From the NCBI GenBank assembly GCA_020852555.1, contig JADZAQ010000082.1, positions 25,372 through 89,371 of the forward strand: a DNA stretch of 64,000 nucleotides, read 5' to 3'. The translations under genes and the position numbers were made by a program. Positions 8,884 to 18,831 of this stretch are shown piece by piece (positions within the stretch are counted from its first letter, which is position 1; every line of letters starts with the position of its first letter). The stretch comes from Burkholderiales bacterium (GTDB taxonomy: Bacteria; Pseudomonadota; Gammaproteobacteria; Burkholderiales; Casimicrobiaceae). The notes beneath the pieces were generated by a model that worked only from the letters and a program-made list of their open reading frames with translations, was not told the origin of the DNA and made no database searches.

Positions 8884-11634
8884 CTACGGCTTACCTTGCG
8901 GAATCGGCACGCGCTCGGTGAGGCCCAGGCCCAGCTCGCCGGAAAGCATCGGCGTGGGATTGAGCGCGTACTCCGCGTACTGCTGGATCAGCTTGGCGAC
9001 GACCCCCGTCCACCCGCACTGGTGACTCGCTCCGAGTCCCTCGCCGCTGTCGCCGTGGAAATACTCGTGGAACGGGATCAGGTCGCGCCAGTACGGGTCG
9101 CTCTGGAATTTCTCGCGGTCGCCGTGCACCGCGCGGCGTCCGTTCTCGTCGCGCGTGAAGATCGTGATCAGGCGGCGCGTGAGCTCGGTGGTGACCTGCC
9201 ACAGCGTCATCGCGTGGCCGGAGCCGGTGGGGCACTCGACGGTGAAGTCGCTCCCCAGCACCGCGTCGTGCTTCTGCAATGCCTCGATCAGGAGGTAGTT
9301 GAGCGGGAACCACACCGGGCCGCGCCAGTTGCTGTTGCCGCCGAACAGCGGGGTCGTCGATTCGCCGGGCGTGTATTCGAGCGTGAAGGTCTGCGTGCCG
9401 ATGGTGAGCGCATAGGCACGATCGTGGTGAATTCGCGATACCGAGCGCACCCCGTGCGGCGAGAGCATCGCCGCCGGATCGAGCACGGGGCGGAGCATGC
9501 GGGCGAGCTTGTCCTTGTCGACGAGCGAGACGCGCACCCGCCCCTTGACGCCGCGCTCGGCCATCTCGCCCAGGCCCTCCAGGAGCTCGGGGCGGTAGCG
9601 CGCGAACCAGCGCAGGCGCTTCGCGAAGTCGGGAAAGCTCGCCACCGCGTCGCGATCGGCAACCGCCACCGCGAAGAGCGGGATCAAGCCGGAGATCGTC
9701 TGGGCGCGGATGGGATAGGAACGCCCGCCGGGGAGCTTCAGCGCGTCGTAGTAGTAGCCGTCCTCCTCGCTCCACAGGCCGCCCGCTTCCTCGCCCATGC
9801 GGTTGATCGCGGCGCCGATGTAGACGAAGTGCTGGAAGAACTTGGTCGCGAGGTCCTCGTAGATCGAGTCCTTCTTGGCGAGCTCGAGCGCGATGCCGAG
9901 GAGGTTCAGGCAGTACATCGCCATCCAGCTCGTCCCGTCGGCCTGTTCGAGCACGCCCCCGGAGGGCAAGCCCGACGTCCGATCGAAGATGCTCACGTTG
10001 TCGAGCCCGAGGAAGCCGCCTTCGAAGATGTTGCTTCCCGAGGCGTCCTTGCGATTGACCCACCACGTGAAATTGATGAGGAGCTTCTGGAACACGCGCT
10101 CGAGGAAGTCGCGGTCGGCGCGACCGTACATGCGCGCCTCGATCTGGTAGACGCGCAGCGCCGCCCACGCGTGCACCGGTGGATTCACGTCGGAGAACGC
10201 CCATTCGTAGGCGGGGATCTGCCCGTTGGGGTGCATGTACCACTCGCGGGTGAGCAGGATCAGTTGCTCCTTCGCGAAATCGGGGTCGATGAGCGCCAGC
10301 GGGATCGTGTGGAACGCCGTGTCCCACGCGGCGAACCACGGGTATTCCCATTTATCCGGCATCGAGAGCACGTCGGCGGCCGACATGTGATCCCACGCGT
10401 GGTTGCGACCGGCGCGTCGCGCGTCCGGCGGCGGCGGGGCGGTTGGGTCTCCCTCGAGCCAGCGCTGCACCATGTAGCGGTAGTACTGCTTGTTCCACAG
10501 CATCCCGGCGAAGGCCTGGCGCTGGATGTTGCGCAGGTCGTCGGGGATATCGAAGGGCGTCACGCGGCGGTAGAAGGCCTCGGCCTCGGCCTGGCGCTGC
10601 GCGAAGGTGGCGGCGAACGATGCGTCGAAAGGCTGTGCGAGCGGCGCGCCCGCGCGCAGGCGCAGGCGCACCGTCACCGTCGCCCGCGCGGGCACGTCGA
10701 AGACGTAGTGGAGGGCTGCCTTCGACCCGACGCGCGCCGGATTGACCGCGTCGCCGCGCTTGCCCACGACATGCTCGTGAAACGCGTCCTTGACGTACGG
10801 CGATGCGTTGGCAACACCGAACAGACGCTGCCGATTGGTCTCGTTCTCGGTGAACAGCAGCGCTGGTGCGGATTCGCCGTAGAGGTGGTACACGGGAAGC
10901 GAGCGGTGCGCGGTGGCGAGAACGGCGAGCCCGTTCGCCTCGTTCGCCACCGTGATGCGGGGTCGCGCGGCATCACCACTCCACGTCCAGTCGTTCTTGA
11001 ACCACAGCGTCGGCAGGAAGTGCAGCGGGGCGGCGTATGGCCCGCGGTTGGTGGCGCTGAGGCGGATGAGGAGGTCGGCGGTATCGGCCTTGGCGTACTC
11101 GACGACGACGTCGAAGTAGCGATCATCCTCGAAGATCCCGGTGTCGAGTAGCTCGTACTCGGGGTCGAGACGCGTGCGCCGATGGTTCTCGGCGACGAGG
11201 TCGGCGTACGGGAACGCGCGCTGCGGATACTTGTACAGGTACTTCATGTACGCGTGGCTCGGCACGTTGTCGAGGTAGAAGTAGTACTCCTTCACGTCCT
11301 CGCCGTGATTGCCCTCGGCGTTGGTGAGTCCGAAGAGGCGCTCTTTCAGGATCGCATCCTCGCCGTTCCAGAACGCGGGCGCGAAACACAGCTGCTGGTT
11401 GTCCTCGCAGATGCCGGCGATCCCGTCCTCGCCCCAGCGGTACGCGCGCGAGCGGGCGTGGTCGTGCGGCAGGTACTCCCAGGCCGAACCGTCGGCGCTG
11501 TAGTCCTCGCGCACCGTGCCCCACTGCCGCTCGGCGAGGTACGGGCCCCACAGTCGCCACGGCGCCTTGCCTTCGCGCGCCTGCGCGAGGCGCACTTCCT
11601 CCGCGGTGAGCGGGGGAGGATCGGGATCGCTCAC
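8884..11634 (-). CDS. MGH1/GH63-like glucosidase
   Basis: A large cytoplasmic protein of 916 residues with no signal peptide. The N-terminal signature (residues 27-75: RLWGPYLAERQWGTVREDYS, then HDHARSRAYRWGEDG) and GNHGEDVKEYYFYLDN near 109-123 are characteristic of a bacterial family annotated as glucosidase. An (alpha/alpha) barrel of the MGH1/GH63 type follows, with KWEYPWFAAWDTAFHT. The family's substrate is poorly defined; the operon with a debranching enzyme points to oligosaccharides from glycogen or trehalose-like glucosides, which is inference. Start: GTG at 11634 overlaps the stop of the mutarotase gene as GTGA, implying translational coupling; open frame continues further upstream but only as shadow of that gene. 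Confidence 0.85.
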   Translation of the reverse strand: MSDPDPPPLTAEEVRLAQAREGKAPWRLWGPYLAERQWGTVREDYSADGSAWEYLPHDHARSRAYRWGEDGIAGICEDNQQLCFAPAFWNGEDAILKERLFGLTNAEGNHGEDVKEYYFYLDNVPSHAYMKYLYKYPQRAFPYADLVAENHRRTRLDPEYELLDTGIFEDDRYFDVVVEYAKADTADLLIRLSATNRGPYAAPLHFLPTLWFKNDWTWSGDAARPRITVANEANGLAVLATAHRSLPVYHLYGESAPALLFTENETNRQRLFGVANASPYVKDAFHEHVVGKRGDAVNPARVGSKAALHYVFDVPARATVTVRLRLRAGAPLAQPFDASFAATFAQRQAEAEAFYRRVTPFDIPDDLRNIQRQAFAGMLWNKQYYRYMVQRWLEGDPTAPPPPDARRAGRNHAWDHMSAADVLSMPDKWEYPWFAAWDTAFHTIPLALIDPDFAKEQLILLTREWYMHPNGQIPAYEWAFSDVNPPVHAWAALRVYQIEARMYGRADRDFLERVFQKLLINFTWWVNRKDASGSNIFEGGFLGLDNVSIFDRTSGLPSGGVLEQADGTSWMAMYCLNLLGIALELAKKDSIYEDLATKFFQHFVYIGAAINRMGEEAGGLWSEEDGYYYDALKLPGGRSYPIRAQTISGLIPLFAVAVADRDAVASFPDFAKRLRWFARYRPELLEGLGEMAERGVKGRVRVSLVDKDKLARMLRPVLDPAAMLSPHGVRSVSRIHHDRAYALTIGTQTFTLEYTPGESTTPLFGGNSNWRGPVWFPLNYLLIEALQKHDAVLGSDFTVECPTGSGHAMTLWQVTTELTRRLITIFTRDENGRRAVHGDREKFQSDPYWRDLIPFHEYFHGDSGEGLGASHQCGWTGVVAKLIQQYAEYALNPTPMLSGELGLGLTERVPIPQGKP

Positions 11635-12548
11635 GAACGCGGTCTCGTAGCGCCGCTGCCGGTGGGTCGGGCAGGAGGCAACGGCAGCGCGGTGAGCTGC
11701 TGCGCGAGGGCGTGCGTCGTGCCCGGATCGACGGTGAGCGGGCTGCGGGCGATCGCTGCCTCCACACAGAGCATCGCAAGGTAGCCGTCGTCGGGGAGGT
11801 CGTGTGGTCCGGGTCCGCTCGGCGGTCCGGGATTCCAGATCACCGTATCGGTGCTGCCGGATGCGCGCACGACGAGGCTGCGGTGCGGCTCGCGCACGCG
11901 CAGCTCGCTTGGCACCGTGTGGTAGACGCGATCGAGCGGGTCGGTCAGCGCGAGCGCGGGCGCGGTCTCGGCCGCGTCGTCGATCCGCAGGCGCTTGTCG
12001 CGGTAGCGCGCGGGCGCGAGGCCCTCGATGACGGTCGAACGCACATCGCGAACGCGCAGGTACGTGTGGAGCGCGCCGGTGAAGGCAAACGGAGCGCTGC
12101 CCGGATTGCCCACCCGCAGCGTCACGGTGAGGTCGTTGCCCGCCGCGGTGGCGACGAGCTCGCAGGTGAAGGCGTGCGGCCACGCCACGCGCGTGCGGGG
12201 CGAATCGTCGAGGCGCAGCCGCACCTCGGCCGCTCCCGTGGGCGAGCGCCCGGCAAAGATGGGCGCCCATTCGCATTCGCGCACGAAGCCGTGCATCGGC
12301 AACGGTCCCTGATCGGCGAATTGCGGGAAGCACAGCGGAATGCCGCCGCGAATCGGCATGCCGGGTGCGAACCGCGACCGCGGACTGAGATAGAGGCGCT
12401 CGTCACCGGCCGCCGGTTGCCACGCGGTCAGTTGCGCGCCGTGGAGGTACACCTCGATGCGTGCGCCGTCGGCGGCGACCGCGACGATCTTGGGCAGGCC
12501 ACCTTCGCCGGGGATCGTTGCAACGGGGCTGGCTCGCGCGGTATTCAT
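11631..12548 (-). CDS. D-hexose-6-phosphate mutarotase (YeaD family aldose epimerase)
   Basis: A 305-residue galactose-mutarotase-like beta-sandwich protein. Conserved family stretches are MPIRGGIPLCFPQF at 64-77, HGFVR at 86-90 and HTYLRV at 161-166, with CVEAA near residue 270 where the family has its catalytic glutamate. It interconverts alpha and beta anomers of glucose-6-phosphate and related hexose-6-phosphates. This fits a site between glycogen breakdown and the pgi/zwf operon, since Zwf uses the beta anomer. The ATG at 12548 gives a standard N-terminus; the frame is open for 14 more codons upstream. It is the first gene of the minus-strand operon and overlaps the next by 4 bp. Confidence 0.88.
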   Translation of the reverse strand: MNTARASPVATIPGEGGLPKIVAVAADGARIEVYLHGAQLTAWQPAAGDERLYLSPRSRFAPGMPIRGGIPLCFPQFADQGPLPMHGFVRECEWAPIFAGRSPTGAAEVRLRLDDSPRTRVAWPHAFTCELVATAAGNDLTVTLRVGNPGSAPFAFTGALHTYLRVRDVRSTVIEGLAPARYRDKRLRIDDAAETAPALALTDPLDRVYHTVPSELRVREPHRSLVVRASGSTDTVIWNPGPPSGPGPHDLPDDGYLAMLCVEAAIARSPLTVDPGTTHALAQQLTALPLPPARPTGSGATRPRS

Positions 12549-12938
12549 GACGTCTTGGTTCGCCACGCCGCGGCCGGCGCGGCGGACCATGCGCCGCGCG
12601 CACTGGCCGGCGGAGGCGTGCCCATTCTACTATCGCTGTTTCGGAGGCTCGCGATGCCGCACCCCGTGTTGCCCGTGGTCCATCTCGTCCGTCACGGCGA
12701 CCTCGAGCGCGCTGGGCTACGAGCACGAGGCGAGCGAGCCCGTGATCCGCCTGGGGAACGATGCACGGCATCCGCCGCCATCCGCCAAGGCGGGCGAGCA
12801 GCCGTGAAGTGGTACGCTTGCCGGGTGCCGATCGGCGTCACGGCGACCGCGCGGGCGAGCCGACGTTGCACGAGGGTGCATGACATTCGCGGGGCGCCCC
12901 CCGACGCGCATCCGGCGCAACGATCCCGAGGTGATCCG
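12549..12938 (+). other. Divergent intergenic region between mutarotase and transaldolase genes
   Basis: This 390-bp gap should hold promoters for both flanking operons. On the minus strand TAGAAT (12629 to 12624) is a fair -10 candidate for the mutarotase operon, without a clear -35. On the plus strand GAGGTG at 12928-12933 is a strong ribosome binding site five bases before tal. The middle holds a decayed histidine phosphatase gene (12654-12807). Nothing else recognisable. Confidence 0.5.
12654..12807 (+). pseudogene. Remnant of a histidine phosphatase (phosphoglycerate mutase-like) gene
   Basis: ATG at 12654 has a good ribosome binding site (GGAGG at 12643-12647) and starts MPHPVLPVVHLVRHG, the signature N-terminus of the histidine phosphatase superfamily (LVRHG with the catalytic histidine). 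Directly after this, in the +1 frame, is the sequence TSSALGYEHEASEPVIRLGN followed by DARH, ending at TGA 12805-12807. That is reminiscent of the C-terminal end of phosphatases of this kind. About 150 internal residues would be missing, and the two pieces are out of frame, so the gene looks like an internal deletion with a junction near 12690-12700. The family match of the C-terminal piece is from memory and less sure than that of the N-terminal piece. Confidence 0.45.
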
Positions 12939-14021
12939 ATGAACGCCACCACCAAGCTCCACGCCCTGGGGCAGAGCCTCTGGCTCGACAACATCACGCG
13001 CGACCTCCTCGACAGCGGTACTCTCGCGCGCTATATCGCGGAACTGTCGGTTACCGGCCTCACCGCGAATCCGACGATCTTCTACCACGCGTTCAAGGGC
13101 GGCGACAGCTACGACGCCGCCATCCGCAGCAAGCTCCACGCGGGCAAATCGGGGGAGGCGACGTTCCTCGAGCTCGCGCTCGACGATGTCACGCGGGCGG
13201 CCGATCTCTTCCGGCCGGTGCACGAGCGCACCGCCGGCGTCGACGGTTTCGTTTCGCTCGAGGTCTCGCCGTTGCTCGCCCGCGACGCGGCGTCGACGCT
13301 CGCGGTGACGCGCGACCTCCACGCGCGCGCGGGTCGCCCGAATCTCTTCATCAAGATCCCCGGGACCCCCGAGAGCCTGCCGGCGATCGAGGAGGCGACC
13401 TTCGCCGGGATCCCGGTGAACGTCACCTTGCTCTTCTCGCGGGAACAGTATCTCGCCGCGGCGGATGCGTACCTGCGCGGTATCGAGCGGCGCATCGCCG
13501 GCGGGTCGACCGCGAACGTGCCGTCGGTGGCCTCGCTCTTCGTGAGTCGTTGGGACGTGGCGGTGGCCAAGAAGGCACCGGCCGCGCTCGTCAATCGGCT
13601 CGGCATCGCGATCGCGCAGCGCGCGTACCGAGCCTATCGCGATCTCCTCGCGTCATCGCGCGTCGCGCGCATCATGAACGCCGGCGGCCGCCCGCAGCGC
13701 CTTCTCTTCGCGAGCACCGGCACCAAGGATCCGCGGGCATCCGATACGCTCTACGTGAGCGCGCTGGCGGCGCCGCTCACCATCGACACCATTCCCGAGA
13801 GCACGCTGCACGCCTTCGCCGATCACGGCGTGATCGGGGAGCCGCTGCGCGTCGACGGCGGCGACTGCGAAGCGGTCATCGCCGCCGCCGGCAACGCGGG
13901 CATCGACGTCGCTGCGCTCGCGCGGAAGCTGCAGGACGACGGCGCCGACGCCTTCGTGAAGTCCTGGCAAGAGGTGCTGTCGATGATCGCGGCGAAGGGC
14001 GCTGCGCGGGCGGCGCCGTGA
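12939..14021 (+). CDS. tal: Transaldolase
   Basis: This 360-residue enzyme moves a three-carbon dihydroxyacetone unit between sugar phosphates in the non-oxidative pentose phosphate pathway. It belongs to the longer bacterial transaldolase type. Visible are [29 protein letters not shown] and the Schiff-base lysine in NLFIKIPGT (K139), followed by [11 protein letters not shown] and [11 protein letters not shown]. The ATG at 12939 is chosen because GAGGTG lies five bases upstream and the N-terminus then matches the family. First gene of the tal-ppgK-pgi-gnd-zwf-pgl operon; its stop overlaps the next start as GTGA. Confidence 0.95.
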   Translation: MNATTKLHALGQSLWLDNITRDLLDSGTLARYIAELSVTGLTANPTIFYHAFKGGDSYDAAIRSKLHAGKSGEATFLELALDDVTRAADLFRPVHERTAGVDGFVSLEVSPLLARDAASTLAVTRDLHARAGRPNLFIKIPGTPESLPAIEEATFAGIPVNVTLLFSREQYLAAADAYLRGIERRIAGGSTANVPSVASLFVSRWDVAVAKKAPAALVNRLGIAIAQRAYRAYRDLLASSRVARIMNAGGRPQRLLFASTGTKDPRASDTLYVSALAAPLTIDTIPESTLHAFADHGVIGEPLRVDGGDCEAVIAAAGNAGIDVAALARKLQDDGADAFVKSWQEVLSMIAAKGAARAAP

Positions 14022-14749
14022 AGGTGCTCGTCATCGACGTCGGCGGCAGCCACGTCAAGATCATGGCGACCGGCAGCAGCGAGGAGCGGCACTTCGTCTC
14101 CGGCGCCACGCTCAGCGGCCCGCAGATGGTCCGGCGGGTGAAGGCGCTCGCGCGCGGCTGGAAGTTCGACCACGTGGCGATGGGGTATCCCGGCGTGGTC
14201 GAGCGCGACCGGATCGTGACCGAGCCGCACAACCTCGGCCGGGGCTGGGCGGGGTACGACTACGCAAAGGGCTTCGGCTGTCCGGTGCGCGTCGTCAACG
14301 ATGCGGCGATGCAGGCGTTGGGCGGCTACCGTGGCGGCAAGCTTCTGTTCCTGGGCTTCGGCACCGGGCTCGGCACCGCGATGATCGTCGACGACGTGAT
14401 CGTGCCGATGGAGATCGCGCATCTGCCGTATCGCAAGAAGACCTTCGAGGACTACGTCGGCGAGCGTGCGCTCGCGCGCGACGGCGTCGACAAGTGGCGC
14501 CGGCGCGTCGACGACGTGGTGCGGCGACTCATCGCCGCGCTGCAACCGGAGGACGTCGTGCTGGGCGGCGGCAACGCGCGCCTGATCACGGAGATGCCGC
14601 CGCGCTGTCGCATCGGCGCCAACAGCAATGCATTCCCCGGCGGCTTTCGTCTGTGGGGGCAGCAGGCGCCCGCGCTGCCGACGCCGTCGACGCCGTTGTC
14701 GAAGGCGCCGCGCGCGCGCCGACCCCGGCGCGGCCGGAAGACGCCATGA
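14018..14749 (+). CDS. ppgK: Polyphosphate glucokinase-like ROK kinase
   Basis: A 243-residue ROK-family kinase. The phosphate-binding loop is [13 protein letters not shown] at 7-19, the catalytic aspartate is probably D95 in [10 protein letters not shown], and [10 protein letters not shown] (112-121) is the second phosphate loop. Length and motifs fit the polyphosphate glucokinase subgroup, which phosphorylates glucose with inorganic polyphosphate or ATP; donor use cannot be read from sequence. The last 16 residues (228-243) contain eight Lys/Arg, an unusual basic tail. It starts with GTG overlapping tal by 4 bp and overlaps pgi by 4 bp (ATGA). It would feed free glucose from glycogen debranching into glucose-6-phosphate. 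Confidence 0.85.
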   Translation: MKVLVIDVGGSHVKIMATGSSEERHFVSGATLSGPQMVRRVKALARGWKFDHVAMGYPGVVERDRIVTEPHNLGRGWAGYDYAKGFGCPVRVVNDAAMQALGGYRGGKLLFLGFGTGLGTAMIVDDVIVPMEIAHLPYRKKTFEDYVGERALARDGVDKWRRRVDDVVRRLIAALQPEDVVLGGGNARLITEMPPRCRIGANSNAFPGGFRLWGQQAPALPTPSTPLSKAPRARRPRRGRKTP

Positions 14750-16389
14750 GCACGGCTCCCCGCACGGCACTTCCCGCCTGGCGCGCGCTTGCTGCGCACC
14801 AGGCGACACTCCAGTCGCGCACGCTGCGCGAGCTCTTCACGACCGACGCCACGCGCGGGACCCGCCTCGCCGTCGACGCCGCGGGAATCTACCTCGATTA
14901 TTCGAAGAACCGTCTCACCGACGAGACGATCACGCTGCTCGTCGATCTCGCCGAGGCCTGCGGCCTGCGCGAGCGCATCGCCGCGATGTTCGGCGGCGAG
15001 CGCATCAACGTCTCCGAGGATCGCGCGGTGCTGCACGTCGCGTTGCGCGCACCGGTCGGCCGCTCGATCTTCGTCGACGGGCATGACGTGGTGCCCGGCG
15101 TGCACGCGGTGCTCGCCGCGATGAGCGGCTTCGCGCAGCGCATCCGCAGCGGGGATTGGCACGGGCACACCGGCAAGCGCATCCGCAACGTCGTCAACAT
15201 CGGCATCGGCGGCTCCGACCTGGGCCCGGTGATGGCGTACGAGGCGCTGCGCCACTACGCCGACCGCACGCTTGGCTTCCACTTCGTGTCCAATGTCGAC
15301 GGCACCGACTTCGTCGAGGCGGTGCGCGATCTCGACGCGGCGGAGACGCTCTTCATCGTCTCGTCCAAGACCTTCACCACGCTGGAGACGATGACCAACG
15401 CGCACGCGGCGCGCGACTGGCTGCTGGGCGCGCTGGGCGGCGATTCGCGGGCGGTGGCGAAGCACTTCGTGGCGGTGTCGACCAACGCCGAGAAGGTGCG
15501 CGCCTTCGGTATCGATACCGCCAACATGTTCGGCTTCTGGGACTGGGTGGGCGGGCGTTATTCGATGGACTCCGCGATCGGGCTCTCGACGATGATCGCG
15601 ATCGGCCCCGAACGCTTCCGCGAGATGTTGGCCGGCTTCCACGAAATCGACGAGCACTTTCGCAGCGCGCCGTTCGGACGGAACCTGCCCGCGCTGCTCG
15701 GCCTCATCGCGGTTTGGAACAACGATTTCCTCGGTGCGCAGACGGTGGCGGTGCTCCCCTACGAGCAGTACTTGAAGCGTTTTCCAGCGTATCTCCAGCA
15801 GCTCACCATGGAGAGCAACGGCAAGGGCGTGCGGCTCGACGGCACGGCGGTCGACGTCGACACCGGCCCGATCTACTGGGGTGAGCCGGGCACCAACGGC
15901 CAGCACTCGTTCTACCAGCTCATCCACCAGGGCACGCGGCTCATCCCCTGCGACTTCATCGTCTTCGCCAAGACGATGAATCCCCTGGGCGCGCACCACG
16001 ACTTGCTGGTGGCCAACGTGTTCGCCCAGGCCGAGGCGCTCGCCTTCGGGAAGACCGCCGCCGAAGTCGCCGCCGAGGGCGTGCCGGCGTCGCTCGTGCC
16101 GCACCGCGTGTTCACCGGCAACCGGCCGTCGAACGTGCTCTTGCTCGACACGCTGACGCCGGCGGCGCTCGGTCGCCTCGTGGCGCTCTACGAGCACAGC
16201 GTCTTCACGCAAGGCGTGATCTTCGGGATCAACTCCTTCGACCAGTGGGGCGTGGAGCTCGGGAAGGCGCTCGCGCAGCGGATCGTCCCCGAGCTCGCCG
16301 GCACCGGCCGGGTGACCCACGACAGCTCCACCACGGCACTGATCGCGCGCTACCGCAGGCTGCGCCGATCCGATGTTTCCCCCCTTTGA
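14746..16389 (+). CDS. pgi: Glucose-6-phosphate isomerase
   Basis: A 547-residue enzyme that interconverts glucose-6-phosphate and fructose-6-phosphate, so it sets the balance between the pentose phosphate pathway, glycogen and glycolysis/gluconeogenesis. Both family signatures are intact: [18 protein letters not shown] and [14 protein letters not shown] (with the catalytic lysine), as is [12 protein letters not shown] with the active-site glutamate and a histidine. [11 protein letters not shown] near residue 150 binds phosphate. Length matches the E. coli enzyme (549). Its ATG overlaps the ppgK stop as ATGA, and gnd starts 16 bp after it. Confidence 0.97.
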   Translation: MSTAPRTALPAWRALAAHQATLQSRTLRELFTTDATRGTRLAVDAAGIYLDYSKNRLTDETITLLVDLAEACGLRERIAAMFGGERINVSEDRAVLHVALRAPVGRSIFVDGHDVVPGVHAVLAAMSGFAQRIRSGDWHGHTGKRIRNVVNIGIGGSDLGPVMAYEALRHYADRTLGFHFVSNVDGTDFVEAVRDLDAAETLFIVSSKTFTTLETMTNAHAARDWLLGALGGDSRAVAKHFVAVSTNAEKVRAFGIDTANMFGFWDWVGGRYSMDSAIGLSTMIAIGPERFREMLAGFHEIDEHFRSAPFGRNLPALLGLIAVWNNDFLGAQTVAVLPYEQYLKRFPAYLQQLTMESNGKGVRLDGTAVDVDTGPIYWGEPGTNGQHSFYQLIHQGTRLIPCDFIVFAKTMNPLGAHHDLLVANVFAQAEALAFGKTAAEVAAEGVPASLVPHRVFTGNRPSNVLLLDTLTPAALGRLVALYEHSVFTQGVIFGINSFDQWGVELGKALAQRIVPELAGTGRVTHDSSTTALIARYRRLRRSDVSPL

Positions 16390-16405
16390 CCTCGCGAGTC
16401 TCGCC

Positions 16406-17416
16406 ATGCAACTTGGAATGATCGGCCTCGGGCGCATGGGCGCCAACATGGTTCGCCGCCTCGTCGGCGGTGGCCACGAGTGCGTCGTCTTCGACGTGTC
16501 GCCGCAGGCCGTGGCGGCGCTGGCGGCGGAACGCGCGACCGGGGCGTCGTCGATGGCCGACCTCGTCGCAAGGCTCGCGCCACCCCGCGCGGTGTGGCTC
16601 ATGGTGCCCGCGGCGGTCGTCGATGCGACGATTCACGAACTCGCGACGCACCTCGCTCCGGGCGACACGATCATCGACGGCGGCAACTCATATTACGTCG
16701 ACGACATCCGCCGCAGCAGGGAGCTCGCGGCGCGTGGCATCGACTACGTCGACGTGGGGACGAGCGGCGGCGTGTGGGGTCTCGAGCGCGGCTACTGCAT
16801 GATGATCGGCGGACCGCCGGCGAGCGTCGCGCGTCTCGATCCCGTCTTCGTGACGCTGGCGCCGGGACGCGGCAGCATCGAGCGCACCCCGGGTCGCGCG
16901 GCGCGCGGCGGCACCGCCGAGTCGGGTTACCTGCACTGTGGCTCGAGCGGCGCCGGGCACTTCGTGAAGATGATCCACAACGGGATCGAGTACGGGATCA
17001 TGGCGGCGTATGCGGAGGGCTTCGGCATCCTGCGCGCCGCCAACGTCGGCAAGCAGACGCACGCCGTCGACGCCGAGACCACGCCGCTGCGCGATCCCGA
17101 GCACTACCAGTACGACCTCGATCTCCCCGATGTCGCCGAAGTGTGGCGGCGCGGCAGCGTGATCGCCTCGTGGCTCCTCGACCTGACCGCGACCGCGCTC
17201 GCCGAGGATCCGGCGCTGGCGAAATTCTCCGGGCACGTCGCGGATTCGGGCGAGGGCCGCTGGACGATTCGGGCGGCGATCGACGAGGCGGTGCCCGCTC
17301 CGGTCCTCACCTCCGCGCTCTTTGCGCGCTTCGCCTCGCGCGGCGAGGCCGATTTCCAGAACAAGCTCCTGTCGGCGATGCGCTTCCAGTTCGGCGGGCA
17401 CATCGAGAAGAAATAG
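16406..17416 (+). CDS. gnd: 6-phosphogluconate dehydrogenase, short (YqeC-like) type
   Basis: This 336-residue enzyme oxidatively decarboxylates 6-phosphogluconate to ribulose-5-phosphate. The N-terminal dinucleotide fold has GLGRMGANM at 7-15; [12 protein letters not shown] at 89-100 and [15 protein letters not shown] at 116-130 form the substrate region, and [16 protein letters not shown] carries the catalytic lysine. It is about 130 residues shorter than the usual dimeric NADP enzyme of E. coli. The short type is often NAD-dependent in characterised relatives, which is family knowledge and not visible directly. The ATG at 16406 is chosen over the upstream one at 16373, because it places the Rossmann loop at the normal position. 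It ends 2 bp before zwf. Confidence 0.93.
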   Translation: MQLGMIGLGRMGANMVRRLVGGGHECVVFDVSPQAVAALAAERATGASSMADLVARLAPPRAVWLMVPAAVVDATIHELATHLAPGDTIIDGGNSYYVDDIRRSRELAARGIDYVDVGTSGGVWGLERGYCMMIGGPPASVARLDPVFVTLAPGRGSIERTPGRAARGGTAESGYLHCGSSGAGHFVKMIHNGIEYGIMAAYAEGFGILRAANVGKQTHAVDAETTPLRDPEHYQYDLDLPDVAEVWRRGSVIASWLLDLTATALAEDPALAKFSGHVADSGEGRWTIRAAIDEAVPAPVLTSALFARFASRGEADFQNKLLSAMRFQFGGHIEKK

Positions 17417-17418
17417 CC

Positions 17419-18807
17419 ATGCGTGACGCCAGTGCATCCGACGCGCTCGTCTTCTTCGGCGCGACCGGCGACCTCGCCTACAAGAAGATCTTTCCCGCGC
17501 TGCAGGCGATGATCCGCCGCGGGACGCTCGACGTGCCGATCATCGGGGTCGCCAAGTCGAACTGGACAGTCGATCAGTTCCGGGCGCGGGCGCGCGACAG
17601 CGTCGAGAAGCACGGCGGGGTCGACGAGGCCGCGTTCGCGAAGCTCGCGCAGCTCCTGCGCTACGTCGACGGCGACTACGGCGATCTCGCCACCTTCAAG
17701 CGGCTGCGCAGCGAGTTGGGCAGCGCCGAGCATCCGGCGCACTACCTCGCGATCCCGCCGATCCTCTTCGCGCCGGTGGTCGAGCAGTTGGTCAACGCCA
17801 ACTGCGCGCAAGGCGGCCGGGTGATCGTCGAGAAGCCCTTCGGCCGCGACCTCGCATCGGCACGCAAGCTCAACGCGATCCTGCTCGCCGTCTTCGACGA
17901 GGCGCACATCTTCCGCATCGATCACTACCTGGGCAAGCAGGCCGTCGACAACCTCCTCTTCTTCCGTTTCGTCAACGCGTTCCTGGAGCCGGTGTGGAAC
18001 CGCAGCTTCGTGGAGAGCGTGCAGATCACGATGGCGGAGAGCTTCGGCGTGCAGGGGCGCGGCAAGTTCTACGACGAAACCGGCGCCTTGCGCGACGTCG
18101 TGCAGAACCACCTCTTCCAGGTGCTGTGCAATCTGGCGATGGAACCGCCGGTGCGCTCCGACGGCGAGACGCTGCGCGACGAGAAGGTCAAGGTGCTGCG
18201 GTCGATCGCGACGCTCGTCCCGGCGGACGTCGTGCGTGGCCGCTTCGACGGCTACCTCGACGAGCCGGGGGTGGCCGCCGACTCGACGACCGAGACCTAT
18301 GCCGCGGTGCGGCTCGCCCTCGACTCGTGGCGCTGGCAGGGCGTGCCCTTCTACATCCGCGCCGGCAAGAGCCTGCCGCAGACGCGCACCGAGGTGCTGG
18401 TGCGCCTGCGCCGCCCGCCGACGATGTTCCCCGGCTGCCGCACGCCGCCCAATCACCTGCGCTTTCGCATCGGCCCCGACGTCGAGATCGCGCTCGGCGC
18501 GACGGTGCTCGATGCGCAAGCCGCCATGACCGGACGCGCGGTCGAGCTCCTCGCCGTCCACCGTCCGGGTGCCGAGGACCAGGACGCCTACGAGCGCGTG
18601 CTGGGCGACGCGATGACCGGCAATGAAACACTCTTCGCGCGTCAGGACTACGTCGAGGAAGCGTGGCGCATCGTCGATCCGGTTGTTGCCGCCGGCACCC
18701 CGCTCTTCCCGTACCAGCCGGGAACCTGGGGGCCGCCGGAAGCGGCGCGCCTCACGCCGCCGGGAGGTTGGGACGACCCCAGCGTCACGGACGATTCGAC
18801 GTACTGA
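17419..18807 (+). CDS. zwf: Glucose-6-phosphate 1-dehydrogenase
   Basis: A 462-residue enzyme for the first oxidative step of the pentose phosphate pathway, glucose-6-phosphate to 6-phosphogluconolactone. The coenzyme loop [10 protein letters not shown] is at 14-23, EKPFG at 138-142, and the active-site signature RIDHYLGK with the catalytic histidine at 166-173. The loop has Ala-Tyr where many relatives have Ala-Arg or Ala-Lys, a position that may influence NAD or NADP preference. The ATG at 17419 follows the gnd stop by two bases. With gnd and pgl alongside, the whole oxidative branch is encoded in one operon. Confidence 0.96.
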   Translation: MRDASASDALVFFGATGDLAYKKIFPALQAMIRRGTLDVPIIGVAKSNWTVDQFRARARDSVEKHGGVDEAAFAKLAQLLRYVDGDYGDLATFKRLRSELGSAEHPAHYLAIPPILFAPVVEQLVNANCAQGGRVIVEKPFGRDLASARKLNAILLAVFDEAHIFRIDHYLGKQAVDNLLFFRFVNAFLEPVWNRSFVESVQITMAESFGVQGRGKFYDETGALRDVVQNHLFQVLCNLAMEPPVRSDGETLRDEKVKVLRSIATLVPADVVRGRFDGYLDEPGVAADSTTETYAAVRLALDSWRWQGVPFYIRAGKSLPQTRTEVLVRLRRPPTMFPGCRTPPNHLRFRIGPDVEIALGATVLDAQAAMTGRAVELLAVHRPGAEDQDAYERVLGDAMTGNETLFARQDYVEEAWRIVDPVVAAGTPLFPYQPGTWGPPEAARLTPPGGWDDPSVTDDSTY

Positions 18808-18831
18808 AGCGTCACGGCCGGGGAGCGCACG

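Noticed and set aside
8803..11151. Long plus-strand open frame antisense to the MGH1-like glucosidase
   Set aside because: Composition is that of a complementary shadow frame, and the minus strand encodes a coherent conserved enzyme.
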